Shown: one piece after another, positions 6,737 through 10,000 of the stretch | Layout of the letters: each line of letters opens with the position of its first letter | How positions within the stretch are numbered: the stretch's first letter is position 1 | Assembly: GCA_020216745.1 (NCBI GenBank) | Contig: JAIWNQ010000149.1 | Span: forward strand, 1-10,000 | Length of the DNA: 10,000 nucleotides | Source: Candidatus Hydrogenedens sp. | Lineage (GTDB): Bacteria; Hydrogenedentota; Hydrogenedentia; Hydrogenedentales; Hydrogenedentaceae | Direction of reading: 5' to 3' | Notes under the pieces: generated by a model | Told to the model about the DNA's origin: nothing | Database searches by the model: none | What the model saw: the letters and a program-made list of their open reading frames with translations, nothing else | Program-made: the position numbers and the translations under genes

Positions 6737-6755
6737 AAAAGGAAGGTTTTGAATT

Positions 6756-7808
6756 TTATTCGTTAATGTCCCAACGTTTAACATTGGGTAGTTCTAATGC
6801 AAGGTTATAGCCATAGGCAAGGGAAGGTGTTTGAAAACCTGATTTATAGTCATTGTTTAATATTTTTTTAGCAATAAGGACACTTGAACTTGCAGTCAGG
6901 TCATAGCCATCAGGTGTTTTCATCCCAGCTTTTTTACAAATACCTTTCTCATTTTTAACTTCTCCCCATAAGAGGGCAATATTTTTTGCTCTTTCTTCTG
7001 AGGATGGACCTCCTTCGGGAATACGGTTCTTTAGGAAATTTTGTATTGGTTCTGTCCCTATAATGTTTTGTGTTACTTTAATTCCCTGCAACATAAAACT
7101 CATCCCTTTAGATATAGCCATATAAACTTCTATATTGGGAATTTGTGTGGAGTAATATGCAGTACTTACATCACCCCATGGGATAGTTACACATAGTTTT
7201 GTTTCTTCACCAAAGTTAATTTTCATTTTTTTGTAGGCAGGTGGGACAGATAGAAGTTTGCCATCTTTTCTTATTTGTCCACCTTTTCCCATGCTTTCAA
7301 TTGCAGTTAACATTGTTCCATGGGATGGACGCCCCGTGGTATAAAATGCAAGAGACAAATGGGTTGCATCGGGTAATAATGATTTAAGATAAGAGGCAAG
7401 ACAATCGCTGGGGACAACATCATAACCACTGCCTGGTAGGAGCATAATGTTTTTAGCCTTTGCCTCCGAATCTTTGGTTGCAATCCATTCAAATACATCA
7501 ATTTCTCCCGTAATATCAATATAATGTGTTCCTGCTTCAAGACATGCTAATACCATATTTTTTGCAGTATATTGAAATGGTCCTGCGGAATGAATAACGA
7601 CATGGATATTGTCTAAATTATTTACAATATCGTTTACATTATCAATAGAAAAAGCACGATATTCTATATTGTATTTTTGAGAAACTTCTTTTAATTTGGT
7701 CTCATTTCTTCCTGCAATAATAATGGGTAATTGCTGTTTTATGCATTCATCAAGAATTAACAAACCTGTATATCCATAGGCACCGTATATTAAAATCTTG
7801 TTCTTCAT
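6756..7808 (-). CDS. Saccharopine dehydrogenase-like NAD(P)-binding Rossmann protein
   Basis: This 350-residue protein starts with a Rossmann fold typical of the saccharopine dehydrogenase / trans-acting enoyl reductase family. It has GAYGYTG (residues 9-15) after a beta strand, AGRN (32-35) at the end of the second strand, HSAGPFQY (73-80), YIDITGE (96-102) and GSGYDVVPSD (126-135). It is probably a soluble NAD(P)-dependent oxidoreductase. Family members act on saccharopine, on lipid intermediates or on unknown substrates, and nothing here picks one. No membrane segment or signal peptide is seen. On the minus strand AAAGGA (7821-7816) lies seven bases before the ATG, supporting the start. 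It is transcribed away from the SAM hydrolase gene, with paired AAACGTTT sites in the shared control region. Confidence 0.75.
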   Translation of the reverse strand: MKNKILIYGAYGYTGLLILDECIKQQLPIIIAGRNETKLKEVSQKYNIEYRAFSIDNVNDIVNNLDNIHVVIHSAGPFQYTAKNMVLACLEAGTHYIDITGEIDVFEWIATKDSEAKAKNIMLLPGSGYDVVPSDCLASYLKSLLPDATHLSLAFYTTGRPSHGTMLTAIESMGKGGQIRKDGKLLSVPPAYKKMKINFGEETKLCVTIPWGDVSTAYYSTQIPNIEVYMAISKGMSFMLQGIKVTQNIIGTEPIQNFLKNRIPEGGPSSEERAKNIALLWGEVKNEKGICKKAGMKTPDGYDLTASSSVLIAKKILNNDYKSGFQTPSLAYGYNLALELPNVKRWDINE

Positions 7809-7825
7809 AAAAGTATCCTTTCTGT

Positions 7826-7871
7826 TCTAAACGTTTTGTCTATACTATAATATAAAATACAAACGTTTAGA
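7826..7871. promoter_or_regulatory. Paired AAACGTTT operator-like sites in a divergent control region
   Basis: TCTAAACGTTT (7826-7836) and AAACGTTTAGA (7861-7871) form a perfect 11-bp inverted repeat. Each arm also contains the self-palindromic octamer AAACGTTT (7829-7836 and 7861-7868). The octamer centres are 32 bases apart, about three helical turns. The core with its central CG resembles operators of LacI-family regulators (general form TGTAAACGTTTACA). Between the sites lies an AT-rich run with TATAAT at 7846-7851, a possible -10 for the plus-strand gene, though no good -35 is seen. A repressor bound here could control both flanking genes. The regulator is not in the window. Confidence 0.5.
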
Positions 7872-7890
7872 TTCTTTTTAGGAATGGACT

Positions 7891-8682
7891 ATGGAAAAAA
7901 TAAAACATATTACATTGCTTACTGACTTTGGAAATAAGGACCCTTACGTTGCCGAGATAAAAGGGGTGTTGTTTTCTGCATTGCCAAATATATCTATAAT
8001 TGATTTGTCTCATGAAATTAGTCCACAAAATATAATAGAAGGGGCTTTATTTTTAGAACGAATGTGGGAATATTGGCAAATACCTTCGATCCACATAGCA
8101 ATAATAGATCCAGGGGTAGGAACGGAGCGAAGGATTTTATTAATTCATGAAAATCAAAAGTTTTTGATATGTCCTGACAATGGTGTGGCAACATTTGTAA
8201 TAAAGAACAAACATGCAGAGGCTCGTCATGTAACATATTTTGAAACTGCCAATCAACTTATAAGCAATACATTTCATGGTAGGGATATTATGGCACCTCT
8301 TGCTATTCAGTTAGCCAGAGGTGGAAATTGTGAGGACTTTGGACACATTGTTGATGATTTTCAGCTTATTCACATTCCTTGTGTTGATATAAAAGATAAT
8401 TATATCTATGGTGAAGTAATACATATAGACCATTTTGGTAATGCTGTTACGAATATAAAGAGAGAACATTTACAGGGTTGTACTCCTTCATACGCAAGGA
8501 TAAAAGGTGGTTTAAAAAAAATTCCTTTTTCGTCAAGTTATGGAAAAGTATGTATAGGACAAACATTATGTTTATTTGGAAGTGGAAATCGCTTAGAAAT
8601 AGCAGTAAACTGTGGTTCTGCGGAAAAACAACTTAAAGTAAAAATAGGTACTAAGATATTACTTATATTAAATAGAGATTAA
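7891..8682 (+). CDS. S-adenosyl-L-methionine hydroxide adenosyltransferase (SAM hydrolase, former DUF62)
   Basis: This 263-residue cytoplasmic enzyme belongs to the SAM hydroxide adenosyltransferase family, which splits SAM with water into adenosine and L-methionine. It shares a fold with fluorinase and chlorinase. Motifs in order: LLTDFGNKDPYVAEIKG (9-25), IDLSHEISP (37-45), IDPGVGTERR (72-81), CPDNG (94-98), TFHGRDIMAP (127-136) and HIDHFGNAVTN (178-188). The Asp-Arg-His set characteristic of the hydrolases is present as D73, R80 and H129, favouring hydrolysis over halogenation. Full length. The ATG has AGGAA at 7880-7884, six bases upstream. Its stop overlaps that of the convergent downstream gene. 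A physiological role in SAM turnover is inferred and remains unclear for the family. Confidence 0.9.
   Translation: MEKIKHITLLTDFGNKDPYVAEIKGVLFSALPNISIIDLSHEISPQNIIEGALFLERMWEYWQIPSIHIAIIDPGVGTERRILLIHENQKFLICPDNGVATFVIKNKHAEARHVTYFETANQLISNTFHGRDIMAPLAIQLARGGNCEDFGHIVDDFQLIHIPCVDIKDNYIYGEVIHIDHFGNAVTNIKREHLQGCTPSYARIKGGLKKIPFSSSYGKVCIGQTLCLFGSGNRLEIAVNCGSAEKQLKVKIGTKILLILNRD
8679..8682. other. Interlocked convergent stop codons (TTAA)
   Basis: The palindrome TTAA supplies TAA to the SAM hydrolase gene on the plus strand (8680-8682) and TAA to the TIM-barrel gene on the minus strand (8681-8679). The two genes overlap by four bases and no hairpin terminator separates them, so transcripts from each side must run into the other gene. 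Confidence 0.85.
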
Positions 8683-9638
8683 CTTCTCCATGGCCGTGTT
8701 CTGTTAACATTCTCAACGGCTTTCTTCGCAATTTGTACGTCTTGTTCTATCTCGAAATCAAACATACCTGCTAAAATGTGGTCAGCACCATTATTAAAGA
8801 CATAAGGAAAAGCATCCTCTGGAGGGATGGCACCTGCGGACATAACTTTAAACGCTATCCATGGTACCTCAACATCTTTCATAACCTGGATAGTTTCTTC
8901 TGGGTCTTTGCACCAATAGCCAGGAATTTCTGCATAAGGTTCGATTAATTGCTCCTTTTTGGGCCCTGTAGGATAATTATGATGATGAAATGTTTTAATA
9001 TAAAAATCGGGTTCTATTTTTTCTTTTTCACACACCTTGATAACTTCGAGGTCATGTGCCCCTATTCCAGAAGGTAGTGCGTTTTCTTTTCCCAATTCTA
9101 CTGCCTTTTTAATTACAGAGATTTTTTTCTCACGAACTAATCTGTCTGCGGTCACACCCCAAAGGTAGAGAGCATCTAACCCAATGTCTATGAGTTGTTT
9201 TACCTGTTCTTTATATAAATCAAAATCTGCATCTGGATAAGCGGTTGGGCAGACTATCCATTGTATTTTTCCACCTTTTTTAAATCGATAGTCTTCGAGG
9301 ACTTTTAATATTTCAGGAACAGTATGAATAACAAGAGTGTTAATACCATGTTTTTCTGCTAATTGCATCGTTTCCATTATTTTTTCAGGAGTATTGTAAT
9401 GAGCACAAAGATTGTAAACATATTTTAGGTCGCGACTATGTGTAAAATGAGTTAGCAAATTACCACCTAAAAGTAAACGGCTTACTTTTAAGCCACGAAT
9501 GGTTCCATAAGGCAAAGAAGAGGTGCTGTCATTTTTATCTTCAGATGCATTTGTTAGAGATGACAAAGACATTACAGTTGTTGAAGTTGCTAATGTTGTA
9601 GTAAGAAATCTACGTCTATTTAATTTGTATCTATTCAT
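8679..9638 (-). CDS. Tat-exported TIM-barrel protein, aldo/keto reductase-like
   Basis: From the ATG at 9638 the protein has 319 residues and opens with a twin-arginine signal: a basic start, NRRRFL (residues 7-12), a Thr/Ala/Ser/Leu stretch and a likely cleavage after TNA (29-31). The mature part begins like aldo/keto reductases (GLKVSRLLLGGN) and continues with alternating strands and helices, including HGINTLVIH, IQWIVCPTAYPDADF, LDALYLWGV and WIAFKVMSAGAIPPEDAF. These fit a TIM barrel. I could not place the full Asp-Tyr-Lys-His set of classical aldo/keto reductases, so catalytic function is uncertain. The start was chosen because AGGAG on the minus strand (9650-9646) lies seven bases upstream and puts the twin arginines near the N-terminus. 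A longer frame back to 9701 lacks such support. Export to the periplasm is likely. Confidence 0.75.
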   Translation of the reverse strand: MNRYKLNRRRFLTTTLATSTTVMSLSSLTNASEDKNDSTSSLPYGTIRGLKVSRLLLGGNLLTHFTHSRDLKYVYNLCAHYNTPEKIMETMQLAEKHGINTLVIHTVPEILKVLEDYRFKKGGKIQWIVCPTAYPDADFDLYKEQVKQLIDIGLDALYLWGVTADRLVREKKISVIKKAVELGKENALPSGIGAHDLEVIKVCEKEKIEPDFYIKTFHHHNYPTGPKKEQLIEPYAEIPGYWCKDPEETIQVMKDVEVPWIAFKVMSAGAIPPEDAFPYVFNNGADHILAGMFDFEIEQDVQIAKKAVENVNRTRPWRS

Positions 9639-9731
9639 AATGCAACTCCTAATATATAGGTTATTCTCATGTATAATTATTTGATTTATTAATAATAACA
9701 AAATCTACAACAATATAGGAATTTCATTTAC

Positions 9732-10000
9732 ATGGAAAGGAATTATCGAATAGCAATTATAGGTAGTGGTCCAAGTGGATTTTTCTCTGCGGAACATCTT
9801 TTAAGGTTGAATCCTAATTGTGAAGTGGATATGTATGAACGCTATCCAGACCCTTTTGGACTTGTTAGACGAGGTGTTGCTCCAGATAGTCAAAACATTA
9901 GAAATGTCTCTAAAGCCTTTGACGAAATTGCAAAGAATCCCAGATTTATTTATTTTGGCAATGTTGATGTTGGGATAGATGTATCCTTAAATGAGTTACG
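9732..10000 (+). CDS. Ferredoxin-NADP reductase, adrenodoxin reductase/FprA type (3' end outside window)
   Basis: The frame starts at the ATG at 9732 and stays open for 89 codons to the window edge. The N-terminus has the FAD-binding Rossmann loop IIGSGPSGFFSAEHLL (residues 9-24, G11-x-G13-x-x-G16). An acidic residue ends the second strand (YER, 35-37). The family hallmark PFGLVRRGVAPD (40-51) follows, then NVSKAFDEIA and FGNVDVG. This matches adrenodoxin-reductase-like flavoproteins, which move electrons between NADPH and ferredoxin. The other possibility is a glutamate-synthase small-subunit-like flavoprotein, but the FGLVRxGVAPD string favours the former. An AGGA at 9717-9720 lies 11 bases before the ATG, slightly far. 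It is divergent from the Tat-exported gene across 93 bases. Such an enzyme would complement HydABC by linking ferredoxin and NADPH pools. Confidence 0.85.
   Translation, partial: MERNYRIAIIGSGPSGFFSAEHLLRLNPNCEVDMYERYPDPFGLVRRGVAPDSQNIRNVSKAFDEIAKNPRFIYFGNVDVGIDVSLNEL

Noticed and set aside
6484..6738. Minus-strand open frame starting with a Ser-Asp-Thr/Met repeat peptide
   Set aside because: It is the translation of the 52-base palindromic array continued antisense to the AgaI-like gene. It has no ribosome binding site or family resemblance.
9639..9701. N-terminal extension of the Tat-exported protein to 9701
   Set aside because: The extension would bury the twin-arginine motif deeper and has no good ribosome binding site, while AGGAG is ideally placed for the ATG at 9638.

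Overview
The window is AT-rich bacterial DNA with compact gene spacing. The best clue to its owner is the protein fragment at the left edge. It ends in a tandem, dockerin/EF-hand-like unit (SELLRxIQFFN...GYH...EDGYCPG) that I associate, from memory, with large surface proteins of Candidatus Hydrogenedentes and related uncultured bacteria. That assignment is tentative. The metabolic genes indicate an anaerobic fermenter that oxidises sugars and disposes of electrons as H2.

Layout. (1) 1-246: C-terminal end of the repeat-bearing protein. (2) 247-745: a 499-base gene-free stretch holding short palindromes and degenerate direct repeats. (3) 746-1285: a cupin-type D-lyxose isomerase. (4) 1338-5962: a strong consensus-like promoter followed by a three-gene [FeFe]-hydrogenase operon in the order hydB (NADH/FMN subunit), hydA (H-cluster subunit), hydC (NuoE-like [2Fe-2S] subunit). 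hydA and hydC overlap by one base. (5) 5969-6670: an AgaI/NagB-type amino-sugar phosphate isomerase/deaminase, 6 bases after hydC and probably in the same transcript. (6) 6685-6736: a 52-base palindrome built from six 9-base units, lying between convergent genes. (7) 6756-7808 (minus): a saccharopine-dehydrogenase-like Rossmann protein. It is divergent from (8) 7891-8682, a SAM hydroxide adenosyltransferase (SAM hydrolase). Their shared 82-base control region carries two AAACGTTT palindromes 32 bases apart. (9) 8679-9638 (minus): a Tat-exported TIM-barrel, aldo/keto-reductase-like protein whose stop codon interlocks with that of the SAM hydrolase. (10) 9732 to the edge: the N-terminus of an adrenodoxin-reductase/FprA-type ferredoxin-NADP reductase.

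How the genes fit together. HydABC would couple NADH (and probably reduced ferredoxin) oxidation to H2 formation. The sugar isomerases would feed glycolysis, which makes that NADH, and the ferredoxin-NADP reductase would connect ferredoxin with NADPH. No HydE/F/G maturases are present in the window. The items most worth checking are the doubled thioredoxin-like domain in HydB, the TSCSP variant of the HydA L1 motif, a Phe in place of the usual catalytic Glu in the AgaI-like enzyme, the nested 52-base palindrome, and the paired AAACGTTT sites. I did not find a convincing wholly new system.
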